Assembly (NCBI GenBank): GCA_015061885.1
Contig: SUVS01000004.1
Span: 20,641-84,640, forward strand
Direction: 5' to 3'
Length of the DNA: 64,000 nucleotides
DNA from: Lentisphaerota bacterium
GTDB lineage: Bacteria; Verrucomicrobiota; Lentisphaeria; Victivallales; Victivallaceae
The notes beneath the pieces were generated by a model. It saw only the letters and a program-made list of their open reading frames with translations. It was not told where the DNA came from and ran no database searches. The stretch's first letter is position 1, and each line of letters starts with the position of its first letter. Below, piece by piece: positions 35,292 to 44,513 of this stretch. Both the position numbers and the translations under genes were made by a program.

Positions 35292-35319
35292 TTGCATTTG
35301 CTTATTATTGGGATATAGT
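35292..35319 (+). promoter_or_regulatory. Sigma-70-type promoter of mcsA-mcsB
   Basis: TTGCAT (35292-35297), 16-base spacer, TATAGT (35314-35319), about 85 bases before mcsA. Confidence 0.6.
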
Positions 35320-35402
35320 AATGCAGATTTCTGCATCAGATCAGGTTTGGTGCCGTTTTTATTCTGTTGCAGAAAGAGTTTTTTGCAGGAGAATATTACA
35401 TT

Positions 35403-35954
35403 ATGCTTTGTGAAATATGTCATAAAAACGAAGCCACTATCCATATACAGGAGATCATCGGCGGGCAGAAAAAATCCATGCACTTGTGCAGCAGCTGCGC
35501 CGCCGCCAAACAGCAGGGCGAAGGTCTGGGTTTTGACCCGTTCAATCTTGCCGGTTTGCTCTATAAACTTTCCGGCAATACCACCGGCGGCAAGAACAGC
35601 GATACCGGCAAATCCGGTACGCTTGTCTGTCCGGTCTGTTCGTGGGATGAACAGCGTTTAAATGCTTCCGGCAAAGTTGGATGCGAAAATTGCTACAAGG
35701 TTTTTGCCCCGCTTTTGAGCGATGTTATAAAAAATATGCACAGCGGTTCTTCGCATGTCGGCAAACAGCCTGCGGGCAAGGGGCATGAACTGGAACTTCT
35801 GCACCGGAAACTTGCCGAACTCCAGAAAAAACTTCAGCACTCCATCGAGGTGGAAGATTACGAAAATGCCGCCGCTTTACGCGATAAGATAAATGAACTG
35901 AAAACGCAGTGCGAAAAGAGTGTCAAAGTTCAGAAAGGCGGCGGCAATGAGTGA
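35403..35954 (+). CDS. mcsA: McsA-type zinc-finger protein with UVR motif (arginine kinase activator)
   Basis: Activator of the protein-arginine kinase McsB. The 183 residues contain two CxxC zinc knuckles at the N-terminus (CEICHKNEATIHIQEI; CSSC), a second pair in the middle (CPVC; CENC), and a C-terminal UvrB/UvrC helical motif EVEDYENAAALRDKINELKT that contacts Clp ATPases. The start is ATG 35403, with AGGAG 11 bases ahead. Its stop overlaps the mcsB start. The usual Firmicutes operon also has ctsR and clpC; neither is adjacent here. Confidence 0.92.
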   Translation: MLCEICHKNEATIHIQEIIGGQKKSMHLCSSCAAAKQQGEGLGFDPFNLAGLLYKLSGNTTGGKNSDTGKSGTLVCPVCSWDEQRLNASGKVGCENCYKVFAPLLSDVIKNMHSGSSHVGKQPAGKGHELELLHRKLAELQKKLQHSIEVEDYENAAALRDKINELKTQCEKSVKVQKGGGNE

Positions 35955-37029
35955 TTTTATTGATGAATTGCTGGCCAAACCGGTACATTTTCTGGATGAA
36001 AACGCTCCGGGCAGTCCGGTTGCAATAAGTTCACGCATCCGGCTCGCCCGCAATATCCGCAATTATCCATTTCCCACGGCGGCGGATAAAAACGCCTGCG
36101 GGGAAGTTGCTGAACTCATTGCCATGGCAATAAAACGCTCCGGTGCGTTGGGGAAAAAGTATTGGAGTACCAATGCCGGAGCTTTGGAAGATATGGAAAA
36201 AGCCGTACTGCTGGAACGCCATCTGGCAAGCCGTGAACTGCTCCACGGCGGAGCTGAACAAACTTTGCATATAGCTGAAAACCGCATCTGTTCGGTCATG
36301 GTCAACGAAGAGGATCATTTGCGGCTGCAGGCGTTGATGCCCGGTTTGCAGTTGGATGAGTGTTTCCGGCAGATCAGTGAGCTGGATGATAAATTGAGCA
36401 GTCAGCTTGATATGGCTTATGATGCAACTTTGGGTTATCTGACGGCGTGTCCCTCCAATCTCGGCACCGGGATAAGGGTTTCGGTCATGCTGCATTTGCC
36501 GGCTCTGGCGATGGATAATGATATAAAACCGTTGGAAGGCGGTCTGGCTAAACTGGGGTTTACCATCCGCGGCATGTTTGGCGAAGGCTCTGAAGATCTG
36601 GGGCATTTTTACCAGATTTCCAACCAGAGTACGCTTGGCGAAAGCGAAGCGGAAATCATTGCACATCTTCAGCGGGTGATCGACCAGATCATTGAGCAGG
36701 AAGAATCCATGCGGTGCAAACTTCTTGAACACCGTCGCAGTAATCTGCTGGATGCAGTCGGACGAAGCTACGGAATACTCAAATACGGCTATATGATTTC
36801 AGCAAAAGAAGCGTTCAAAGCTCTCTCGCTGGTGCGGCTGGGGGTGGATATGAAAATGTTCAGCACTTTGGATACAGCCAACATCAATGAACTGTTTATC
36901 AGCATAAGTTCCGGGCATTTGCAGCATCTGGCAGGCCGCAGTTTGAGTGATAATGAAGAAAAATCATTCCGGGCACAGCTTATCCGGGAAAAATTTAAAA
37001 ACAGTTCCGGGCACAGCAATAATGTTTAA
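35947..37029 (+). CDS. mcsB: Protein-arginine kinase McsB
   Basis: ATP:guanido phosphotransferase that phosphorylates protein arginines, marking substrates for ClpCP in Gram-positives. The 360 residues show ISSRIRLARNIRNYPFP (phosphate-binding arginines), the catalytic cysteine C168 in LTACPSNLGTG with IRVSVMLHLPAL, and ISNQSTLGESEAEII. The length is that of bacterial McsB, longer than the plain kinase core, with a C-terminal segment (GRSYGILKYGYMISAKEAFK) typical of the McsB oligomerisation domain. ATG 35947 overlaps the end of mcsA by 8 bases. Because ctsR and clpC are absent here, the regulatory partner in this organism is unclear. Confidence 0.93.
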   Translation: MSDFIDELLAKPVHFLDENAPGSPVAISSRIRLARNIRNYPFPTAADKNACGEVAELIAMAIKRSGALGKKYWSTNAGALEDMEKAVLLERHLASRELLHGGAEQTLHIAENRICSVMVNEEDHLRLQALMPGLQLDECFRQISELDDKLSSQLDMAYDATLGYLTACPSNLGTGIRVSVMLHLPALAMDNDIKPLEGGLAKLGFTIRGMFGEGSEDLGHFYQISNQSTLGESEAEIIAHLQRVIDQIIEQEESMRCKLLEHRRSNLLDAVGRSYGILKYGYMISAKEAFKALSLVRLGVDMKMFSTLDTANINELFISISSGHLQHLAGRSLSDNEEKSFRAQLIREKFKNSSGHSNNV

Positions 37030-37074
37030 CATGCTGTGTAACTGCAAAAGGATGGGAAGGTCTTCAGTTTTTTT

Positions 37075-39000
37075 ATGGAAATGGTCAATACATTGGCTCT
37101 GATACTGCTTGAGCTGACCTTTGTTTTTGTGGTCATGCTGTTGCTGTTCAGTCAGAAAAAAAGCATTGGCGAAAGTTCTTTTGCCATTGTTACCGGGGCT
37201 TTGTGGGTCTTCGGAACTTTTCTCGGCGGGGCAGATTTGCAGTTCAGCGGGCTGGAAGAATTTTCTTTCCAGATTGCACCGGTGGTGGTCTTTGTACCGT
37301 TTATGGCGGCGATGCTTCTGGTGTATATTTCGGACGGGGTGTTGGCAGTTCAGCGGTTGATTATCGGTACATTGATCGTTATGGGCATATTCTTTTATCT
37401 GGGCGATCTGACCCGCTTGCAGATGCGGTGGGTGGCTTATTCGGTTACGGGAAATCTGCCGCTTGAAGCATTTGACTTTCTGCTGGAACGCTCGCGGCGG
37501 ATGATGCCGGCGGTAATTTGCGGGCAGTTGACGGCTCTTTTTGCCATGCCGATAGTTTTTTCCAGATTGCGGAATACCGGCAAAAGGCTTTTTATCTGCT
37601 GTGCCGGGGCCTTGAGTATAGCTCTGTTGATAGATGCGTTTATCTTTCTTCTGCTTTCGGGCGAAAAAATCACCGGCAGTGATACCTTTATTGCCGCAGT
37701 GCTTATCCGGGTGATTGCCGGGTGTTATCTGGCAGTATTGCTTACGATCTACATTGACAAGCTCGGCAAAGAGGGTGATTCCCGCAAGGTCGGAGCGTGG
37801 GAAATACTTTTTGCGTTTTTCGGCGGATACGGCAGATCAAAACGCCTGGAAGCCAATCTGCTGGAGTGGGAAGGCCGTTACCGGGTGATATTGGAAAATG
37901 CCTCTGAAATGATTGCCGTTGTTGACCGTTCCGGGGTGATCCTGGATGCCAACCGTGCCGCCGAAAAAATGCTCGATTGCAACTCACTTGCAGGAAAAAC
38001 GCTCGCCGGTTTTCTGAACGCAGACGATGTTGAGCAATTAAATAATTCCATGCTGCTGGCACAACAGGATAACGGCAGTTCCGGGCAGTTTTATGTGGAA
38101 TTATCCAAATTCGCCAAAGATGCTCCCGAAGATATAAGGTATCTGGCACTTACTGTTACTTCGCTTTCGTTGGGCGGGGTGATGGCTTTTATTGTCATGG
38201 GGCGTGATTTGACCGAAGAACGCTGTCTGGAGGCTGAAAAACAACGCCTCAACAATGAACTTGCCCACTCGCAGCGGCTGGAGGCTCTGGGCCAGCTTGC
38301 CGGAGGTGTGGCTCATGATTTCAACAACAATATCCATGCCATATTGGGGCACGCCGATTTGATCGGTATGTCGAAAAATCTGGACGACCGTACCCAACGG
38401 CATTTATCCAAGATCATCGAAATAGCCGAACACTCCGGCGGGCTGACCAGTCAACTGCTGGGGTTCGCCCGCAAGGGTAAATACCGTGAAAGCGACTTTG
38501 ATCTGCGGGTGCTGGTACAACGGACGGCAGAGCTTTTCATGCCCGGCCGTACAGATATTGAATTCAATGTGCATACTTCTGCCAAACCGCTTATCATCCG
38601 TGGCGACCAGATACAGCTCCAGCAGGTCATATTGAATTTGCTCATCAATGCCCGTGATGCTTTGCATACGGTCAATGACCGGGAACTGCATCTGGATATG
38701 AGTGTATCTGAAATACCGCCGGAGGATTTGCCCAGAGAAATAACTTTGAGTGAAGATGTGAAGAATATCGTCTGTCCGGTTTTGCTGACGATCAAAGATA
38801 ATGGTTGCGGCATGGACGAAACTACGCTCAAGCGGGTTTTTGAACCGTTTTTTACCACCAAACCGATAGGTCAGGGTACCGGTATGGGAATGGCGATGGC
38901 ATACGGTACAGTAACCAATCACCATGGAGCTATCGGTGTGAAGAGCCAAATTGATGTCGGTACCGAAATTTATATTGTTTTACCCAAACTTATTGAATAA
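37075..39000 (+). CDS. PAS-domain sensor histidine kinase with multi-helix membrane region
   Basis: Membrane-bound histidine kinase of 641 residues. Residues 1 to about 230 form seven or so hydrophobic helices, a likely sensor module. A PAS domain (about 270-380: YRVILENASEMIAVVDRSGV, FIVMGRDLTEERCLE) links to the HisKA helix with the phospho-acceptor H414 in GGVAHDFNNNIHAILGHADL. The ATPase domain has the N box NLLINARDAL, the G1 box DNGCGMDE and GTGMGMAMAYGTVTNH. No receiver domain or response-regulator gene is adjacent, so it is an orphan kinase. The signal is unknown. Confidence 0.92.
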   Translation: MEMVNTLALILLELTFVFVVMLLLFSQKKSIGESSFAIVTGALWVFGTFLGGADLQFSGLEEFSFQIAPVVVFVPFMAAMLLVYISDGVLAVQRLIIGTLIVMGIFFYLGDLTRLQMRWVAYSVTGNLPLEAFDFLLERSRRMMPAVICGQLTALFAMPIVFSRLRNTGKRLFICCAGALSIALLIDAFIFLLLSGEKITGSDTFIAAVLIRVIAGCYLAVLLTIYIDKLGKEGDSRKVGAWEILFAFFGGYGRSKRLEANLLEWEGRYRVILENASEMIAVVDRSGVILDANRAAEKMLDCNSLAGKTLAGFLNADDVEQLNNSMLLAQQDNGSSGQFYVELSKFAKDAPEDIRYLALTVTSLSLGGVMAFIVMGRDLTEERCLEAEKQRLNNELAHSQRLEALGQLAGGVAHDFNNNIHAILGHADLIGMSKNLDDRTQRHLSKIIEIAEHSGGLTSQLLGFARKGKYRESDFDLRVLVQRTAELFMPGRTDIEFNVHTSAKPLIIRGDQIQLQQVILNLLINARDALHTVNDRELHLDMSVSEIPPEDLPREITLSEDVKNIVCPVLLTIKDNGCGMDETTLKRVFEPFFTTKPIGQGTGMGMAMAYGTVTNHHGAIGVKSQIDVGTEIYIVLPKLIE

Positions 39001-39031
39001 AAATTTGCAACCTTAAAAAAAGGAAAAAAAT

Positions 39032-39904
39032 ATGTTTATAGATGTTCATGCTCATGCGTATTTATTCGATTATCCGCCGCAGGATGGAGTTACGCAATTC
39101 TGTACCGTTGAACAAGTGTTGAAACGATATGACGAGTTGAATATTGAAAAGGGTATTCTGCTGCCGCTGATCGGCCCGGAAACTTATATACCGCAGTCCA
39201 ATGCCGAAATAGCCGAGATCTGTAAGCGTTATCCGGATAGATTCATTCCGTTTTTCAACATCGACCCGCGCGGGATAAAAAATTCGGAATTTACCGATTT
39301 TTCGCCGTGGATCAACTGGTTCAAAGATCACGGTTATCTGGGCGTGGGGGAATTTATGCCCAATATGTATTTCCGCGATCCGAGAGTGTGGAACATGTTC
39401 CGGCAGTTTGAAGCGGCAAATCTGCCGGTTATCTTTGACGATACGGTGTATGTGAATTATCATTACGGTCTGGTCGATGAACCCGGTCTGCCGCAGCTGG
39501 AAATGGTTTTACGCAGTTTCCCGAAACTTATCCTGCTGGGGCACGGTCCCGCGTTCTGGAGCGAAATGGGAACGCTGGAAACGGTTTATGACCGTGGCCG
39601 CTACCCCAATTATCCGATCAAAGAAGAAGGTGCTGTGCCTAAACTTTTCCGGCGTTATCAGAATCTGTGGGGCGACCTTTCCGCCGGCAGCGGCTACAAT
39701 GCTCTTGCCAGAGATGTGGATTATGCGGTGAACTTTTTGAACGAATTTCAGGATCGGCTTTGCTTCGGTACTGATATATGTTATCCGCATCAGGAGCTGC
39801 CGCTGGCAGGATTTTTGATCGACCTCAAAAAATCCGGCAGGATCTCGGCTGATGTTTTTGAAAAGATCGCACGCGGAAATATCAAACGGCTTTTGAATAT
39901 TTGA
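39032..39904 (+). CDS. Amidohydrolase-family TIM-barrel metalloenzyme
   Basis: Amidohydrolase_2-type hydrolase or decarboxylase of 290 residues. The metal motif is DVHAHAYLFDYP at residues 4-15, then LILLGHGPAFWSE with a metal-binding His near residue 170, LWGDLSAGSGYNAL, and FGTDICYPHQ with the late aspartate. The substrate is unknown; related proteins act on aromatic acids or lactones, and the uncharacterised group in Lentisphaerota and Planctomycetes is large. AAGGAAA is upstream of ATG. It overlaps no neighbour; a DMT transporter gene starts 4 bases after its stop, so an uptake-and-conversion pair is possible. Confidence 0.85.
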   Translation: MFIDVHAHAYLFDYPPQDGVTQFCTVEQVLKRYDELNIEKGILLPLIGPETYIPQSNAEIAEICKRYPDRFIPFFNIDPRGIKNSEFTDFSPWINWFKDHGYLGVGEFMPNMYFRDPRVWNMFRQFEAANLPVIFDDTVYVNYHYGLVDEPGLPQLEMVLRSFPKLILLGHGPAFWSEMGTLETVYDRGRYPNYPIKEEGAVPKLFRRYQNLWGDLSAGSGYNALARDVDYAVNFLNEFQDRLCFGTDICYPHQELPLAGFLIDLKKSGRISADVFEKIARGNIKRLLNI

Positions 39905-39908
39905 TGTT

Positions 39909-40823
39909 ATGAAACTTTCTCCCCGTACAATTGGATTATTTTGCGGAGCAGTTGCGGCGGCGGCTTACGGCTTGAACCCGCTGTTTGCCGTGCCGCTGTA
40001 TAAGTTTGGTCTTACACCGGTAATGGTGTTGTTTTTCCGCTTTGCATTGGCTTCGGTCATGCTGCTGCCGGTACTGCTTATCAAGCAAATCGGGCTTAAA
40101 ATCGACCGCCGCGAAGCGTGGGCGTCATGTCTGGGCGGGGCGTTGATGGTGGCTTCATCGCTCTGTCTTTACAGTTCTTTCAATCACATGGATATTGGCT
40201 TGGCAATGACCATATTGTTTGTCTATCCGGTGATAGTGGCGGTGGTCATGAGTGTTTTTTTCGGCGAAAAAGTTTTGTGGTCAACCGCAATAAGTATTCT
40301 TCTGGCATTGGTCGGATTGGTTTTTATTACCTGTATCGGCAAACCGCCGAAAGCTGATTCCATAACGCTTGCCGGAGTATTGCTGGCATTAGGTTCGTCG
40401 CTCTCTTACGCACTTTATATTGTCGCGGTGCGTAAAACTGCCATGCACAATATGCCCAGCGAAAAACTTACCTTCTATACGGTGGTATTCGGTACTCCCA
40501 TGTTTTTTGTATTGGTCGAATGCGGTATGAATCTGAATGTGCCAAGCCAGTTGGCGGCGTGGGGCTATTTGCTGGGAGTGGCATTTATACCTACGATCAT
40601 AGCATTGGCATTTATGGCAATAAGCATTGATAAAATAGGTGCAACACCGACGGCGATCCTGGGCGTACTGGAACCGGTTACCGGTTTGCTGGTCGGTATT
40701 TTGCTTTATAACGAAAGATTGACCGTTTACAGCACGCTGGGTATAATACTTATTTTTGCGGCAGTGATGCTGGTGATCGTCGGCGACCGTAAAGCTGTTA
40801 CAACTCAAGAGCCAGAAGCCTGA
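39909..40823 (+). CDS. DMT-superfamily (EamA) transporter
   Basis: Inner-membrane metabolite exporter or importer of 304 residues with ten predicted helices as two EamA repeats (first repeat about 9-145, second about 160-300; GVLEPVTGLLVGILLYNERL is the second-repeat signature). The substrate cannot be deduced. It starts 4 bases after the amidohydrolase. Its last 26 bases overlap the 3' end of murE on the other strand, a convergent overlap. Confidence 0.9.
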   Translation: MKLSPRTIGLFCGAVAAAAYGLNPLFAVPLYKFGLTPVMVLFFRFALASVMLLPVLLIKQIGLKIDRREAWASCLGGALMVASSLCLYSSFNHMDIGLAMTILFVYPVIVAVVMSVFFGEKVLWSTAISILLALVGLVFITCIGKPPKADSITLAGVLLALGSSLSYALYIVAVRKTAMHNMPSEKLTFYTVVFGTPMFFVLVECGMNLNVPSQLAAWGYLLGVAFIPTIIALAFMAISIDKIGATPTAILGVLEPVTGLLVGILLYNERLTVYSTLGIILIFAAVMLVIVGDRKAVTTQEPEA

Positions 40824-42369
40824 CCAGTTCGCGGTCGTCAAAGTGATGTTTGACACCGTTTATTTCCTGATAATCTTCGTGGCCCTTTCCGGCTATAAGC
40901 ACTATATCGCCGGGGAGGGCACTTTTTATTGCCTGCTTTACAGCTTCTGCCCGGTCAGGTTCTATAAACAATGCCGGATGATCTCCGGGGATGCCCCGGC
41001 GGATTTCACTGATGATAAAATCAGGTTTTTCATTGCGGGGATTGTCGCTGGTCAGATAGACTTTATCGGAGAGTTCGGCGGCAATTGCCCCCATCAGCGG
41101 GCGTTTGGTCTGATCCCGGTCGCCGCCGCAGCCGAAAACTGTGATCAGATCATTGTGATTCAGAGCTTTCAAGGCTGTCAGGACATTTTTCAACGCATCC
41201 GGCGTGTGAGCGTAATCCACAAACACATTTACATGGTTGGGCATTTCGATTTTTTCCAATCTGCCTGGAACTGAAAATAAGTTGTTTTTCAAGATTTCTG
41301 CCGCCTTTTCAAGCGGGAGAACTCCGGTGGAATCCAACGCCGCAACCACTCCGGCAACATTGTATATATTGTATGTCCCGCAAAGATTGGTGGCAAACTT
41401 GCAATGGCAACCGGCTGTAACAATTTCAAAAGTACTGCCGTTGGAGGTGGTTTGCATCTTTTCTATCCGGTACATGGCGTTGCTGATGCCGAAAGTGATT
41501 ACATTTTCAAGTGGTAAATCCTCTGCCAGAACTCTGCCGTAGGGGTCGTCGATATTTATAACCGCTTTGCCATTGGCTTGCAGATGTTGAGTGAAAAGCA
41601 GTTTTTTGGCGTTAAAATATTCTTCCATCGTGTGATGATAATCAAGGTGATCGCCGGTAAGGTTGGTGAATATTGCCGCCGAATACAGCATGGAACCGAT
41701 GCGGCTTTGCACTGATGCGTGGCTTGATACTTCCATAACAAAGTTTTTTATGCCGTTATTCTGCATGGTTTTTATACAGCCGAACAGTTCCGAGGCTTCC
41801 GGCGTAGTCCGTTCGGCGGCAATAACATTGCCTTGCCCCAGATCATATTCCACCGTGGAGATCATACCGCAGGGGTTATCGGCTTTATTGAGCAGGAACC
41901 GTGTAAGCATGGCTGAAGTCGTTTTGCCGTTGGTTCCGGTTATGGCAATAGATACCATGCTTTTTGCCGGATAACCAACTGATGCTTCGCAGAGTACGGC
42001 GTATGCTTTGTAAGCATTGCTGACGACCAGATTCACTGTGCCGGGAGTCAGCATATCTGCAATATTTTCCTGCGAAATAACAACTTTTGCCCCTTTTTCC
42101 AATGCTTGCGGAATAAATTTTTTACCGTCAGCTTTGGCTCCCGGTATGGCAACAAATATGCTGTCGGCAGTTACTTTGCGTGAATCGTTGAAAATCTGTT
42201 GGAATTCTGCTGACGGAAAGTAATCTGTATCATAATCAAGCACACTTACTGTTTCCATAATCAGATCCAGTGCCGCTTCGGCAACCGCACCTTCGCCGAC
42301 GGGGCGGAGAAACGCCCGGTCAGCGATCAGATTTTTGATCGAGCGTAAGGCTTCAGAATATTTCAGCAT
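40798..42369 (-). CDS. murE: UDP-MurNAc-tripeptide synthetase (meso-DAP-adding), MurE
   Basis: Cytoplasmic ligase that adds the third amino acid to UDP-MurNAc-L-Ala-D-Glu. The 523 residues are normal for MurE. The ATP loop is TGTNGKTTSAML, the central domain has SSHASVQSRIG, and the C-terminal domain reads TSDNPRNEKP, where DNPR marks specificity for meso-diaminopimelate. Its start codon overlaps the murF stop (CCATGCTGA). The organism thus has DAP-type peptidoglycan, notable in a phylum once thought to be reduced in wall synthesis. Confidence 0.96.
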   Translation of the reverse strand: MLKYSEALRSIKNLIADRAFLRPVGEGAVAEAALDLIMETVSVLDYDTDYFPSAEFQQIFNDSRKVTADSIFVAIPGAKADGKKFIPQALEKGAKVVISQENIADMLTPGTVNLVVSNAYKAYAVLCEASVGYPAKSMVSIAITGTNGKTTSAMLTRFLLNKADNPCGMISTVEYDLGQGNVIAAERTTPEASELFGCIKTMQNNGIKNFVMEVSSHASVQSRIGSMLYSAAIFTNLTGDHLDYHHTMEEYFNAKKLLFTQHLQANGKAVINIDDPYGRVLAEDLPLENVITFGISNAMYRIEKMQTTSNGSTFEIVTAGCHCKFATNLCGTYNIYNVAGVVAALDSTGVLPLEKAAEILKNNLFSVPGRLEKIEMPNHVNVFVDYAHTPDALKNVLTALKALNHNDLITVFGCGGDRDQTKRPLMGAIAAELSDKVYLTSDNPRNEKPDFIISEIRRGIPGDHPALFIEPDRAEAVKQAIKSALPGDIVLIAGKGHEDYQEINGVKHHFDDRELVRLLALEL

Positions 42370-43748
42370 GGCTCCACCTTGCCCAAGCCGGTACTGTTGG
42401 AACTTTTCAAAAATATGGTCATGCCGGGAGTGCGGAGCTGCCGGATCGTTTGGGTCAAAGAATCCAAATCTGTAAAACTTTGCACATTTTTCAAGCCGGA
42501 GTCTGCCGATTGCATGGCTTCAGCAAAACATCTGCCCAAAAGCAGAAGTGTGTAATCGTGATTTTTGAAAGTTGCTGAAACATATTCCAGCACATCCCGG
42601 TGATATTTTATTTCATCTTCGCCCAGTTCCAGCATGTCGCCCAACACCAGCAGGATTTTTTGCTCTTTACTGCAATTTTCAGCAATACTGGCAAGTGAGC
42701 TTTTCATGCTTTGCGGATTGGCATTATACGCATCATTGATCCAGTTTGTGCCGTTGAGCGTTACTGAATTCATGCGTTTGCCGGGGAGGGTGGTATGGCT
42801 CAAACCTCTGGCAATAACTTCCGGTGGTATATTCATACTGTACGCCAAAGCCGCCGCCGCCGCCGCATTGTCAGCCTGATGCCTGCCGGTCAGAGCCCAC
42901 GAAAAAGTTACAGCTTTATTGAGCTTGCGGAAATTCAGCTTTACAGTCGATCCGGCAAGCGAACCTTCGAGGTATTCGGCATAAACATCGGCTTGCGGCG
43001 TGTTGCCGAAAGTTACTTTTCTGAACTTGTCAGCTGCTTTTTCTATAATGCTTTTACCGGCACATTCTGCGGGGTAAACAGCAATGCCTTCCGCTGACCG
43101 CATTCCTGAATAAACCATTGATTTTTCCTGTGCCACGCCTTCGAGCGAGCCGAGATTTTCCAGATGGCAGGCGGCTATGGTGTTGATTATCGCACCGTCG
43201 GGCAGGGCGGTCTGACTCAAAGGTGCGATCTCGCCGTGGTGATTGGTTCCCATTTCGATAACTGCATAGCGTATATCTTCAGTCAAACGCAGTAAATTCT
43301 GCGGTACTCCGATTTGATTATTGGTGTTGCCGAGGGTGTAAAGTACGGCATTTGCCCCCGCCGCTTCGGTAAAAACCGCCCGCAGCATCTCTTTGACGGA
43401 GGTTTTTCCCACACTGCCGGTCACGGCAGCAACGGTCAGGTTTTTCATCCGCAACCGGTGATAGCTTGCTATATGCTGATAGGCAATGGTCGTATCGGCT
43501 ACTTCCAGCACCGGCAGATTTTCCGGCGTCGGATATTCTGCGGCCTTTAATGCAACCACGCCGTCTGGAAGCGAGGCGAGGAAATCGTGTCCGTTAAAGC
43601 GTTCGCCCACAATGGGTATAAAGCACTCTCCGGCTTGAACTGTCCGGCTGTCGGTATTGATCGACCACAAGCCATCCGGCTCGCCATTCAGCCATTTGCC
43701 GTTGACGGCATTTGCCAATTCTCCGGCAGTAAAGAGTGCTTCAGTCAT
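42363..43748 (-). CDS. murF: UDP-MurNAc-tripeptide--D-Ala-D-Ala ligase, MurF
   Basis: Adds D-Ala-D-Ala to complete the UDP-MurNAc pentapeptide. The 461 residues show VTGSVGKTSVKEML (ATP loop), NTNNQIGVP, EMGTNHHGEIAPLSQ and the C-terminal NDAYNANPQSMKSSL motif, all typical of MurF. The start ATG 43748 follows the lipoprotein stop by four bases; a longer frame opening at 43802 would overlap it. Gene order lipoprotein-murF-murE on the minus strand implies one transcript. Confidence 0.95.
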   Translation of the reverse strand: MTEALFTAGELANAVNGKWLNGEPDGLWSINTDSRTVQAGECFIPIVGERFNGHDFLASLPDGVVALKAAEYPTPENLPVLEVADTTIAYQHIASYHRLRMKNLTVAAVTGSVGKTSVKEMLRAVFTEAAGANAVLYTLGNTNNQIGVPQNLLRLTEDIRYAVIEMGTNHHGEIAPLSQTALPDGAIINTIAACHLENLGSLEGVAQEKSMVYSGMRSAEGIAVYPAECAGKSIIEKAADKFRKVTFGNTPQADVYAEYLEGSLAGSTVKLNFRKLNKAVTFSWALTGRHQADNAAAAAALAYSMNIPPEVIARGLSHTTLPGKRMNSVTLNGTNWINDAYNANPQSMKSSLASIAENCSKEQKILLVLGDMLELGEDEIKYHRDVLEYVSATFKNHDYTLLLLGRCFAEAMQSADSGLKNVQSFTDLDSLTQTIRQLRTPGMTIFLKSSNSTGLGKVEPC

Positions 43749-43752
43749 TATT

Positions 43753-44385
43753 TCAGAAATCCAGTTTATCCAGCGAACCGATTTGACGGATCTTGTTGCC
43801 ACGGAAGATCAAACGGAAAACGACATCTTTGTTTTTCCAGTACAGCCAGCTCTGGTTGGTCATTGCCGAAGTGCGGCTTTTTGCCGGCGGACCGAGCAGA
43901 ACCAGTACGCTGTTGAGGTGCATGTTTTTTTCCAGCTTTCCGGCTTTGACCCGGGCGATTTCATTTTTGGGTACATTTTTGTAAATATCGCTTTCCGGCT
44001 TGACTGTTATAAACTGCCGGATAAAATCTTCGATCGGGATCATGGTCAAATGCTGATCGTAATAAATGGTGTATTCTTTGCCGTCATCGGGGGTTCGGAA
44101 TTTTATTGAACCATCCACTACTGAAACACTGCCCCATATATCGTAAGTACCGCGTTTGACTTCAATGGGCTCAATAAGTGTTCCGGCGGGAATGAAACTG
44201 CCTTCCATATAGTTCAATGGCGAAATATTTTCCGCATTGGTGTACCAGAGGTGATATTTTGTTCGCAGTTGGGTGTTGAGCGGCTGTTGCAAAACTTCAG
44301 ATACATTTACTTTATAGGCACAACCGCAGAAAATCAAAGTGCAAACTGCTGAAACAGCAATATGGCGGATAAAATTCAATTTCAT
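43753..44385 (-). CDS. Lipoprotein with BamE/SmpA-like C-terminal region
   Basis: Putative lipoprotein of 210 residues; the N-terminus runs through a hydrophobic stretch to LIFCGCAYK, where the second Cys is the likely lipidation site. The C-terminal third (VLVLLGPPAKSRTSA, QSWLYWKNKDVVFRLIF) follows the rhythm of the SmpA/OmlA (BamE) fold, a two-strand hairpin with a conserved G-P turn. That similarity is my reading, not a verified match. It is directly upstream of murF by 4 bases and could couple cell-envelope assembly with peptidoglycan synthesis. The middle segment is not recognised. Confidence 0.75.
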   Translation of the reverse strand: MKLNFIRHIAVSAVCTLIFCGCAYKVNVSEVLQQPLNTQLRTKYHLWYTNAENISPLNYMEGSFIPAGTLIEPIEVKRGTYDIWGSVSVVDGSIKFRTPDDGKEYTIYYDQHLTMIPIEDFIRQFITVKPESDIYKNVPKNEIARVKAGKLEKNMHLNSVLVLLGPPAKSRTSAMTNQSWLYWKNKDVVFRLIFRGNKIRQIGSLDKLDF

Positions 44386-44448
44386 ACTCTTTCCTTATTT
44401 TTTTTGATAAAAAAATGACATAAATGAATTTACACTCAATATTGCGGA

Positions 44449-44477
44449 TTGACAAATCTTTTAAGCGGTGTTATCTT
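44449..44477 (+). promoter_or_regulatory. Sigma-70-type promoter of the basic lipoprotein gene
   Basis: TTGACA (44449-44454), 17-base spacer, TATCTT (44472-44477), 36 bases before ATG 44514. One of the closest consensus promoters in the window. Confidence 0.75.
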
Positions 44478-44513
44478 AAAAAAAAGCAAAATTTCATACC
44501 GGAAGGTCATTTT

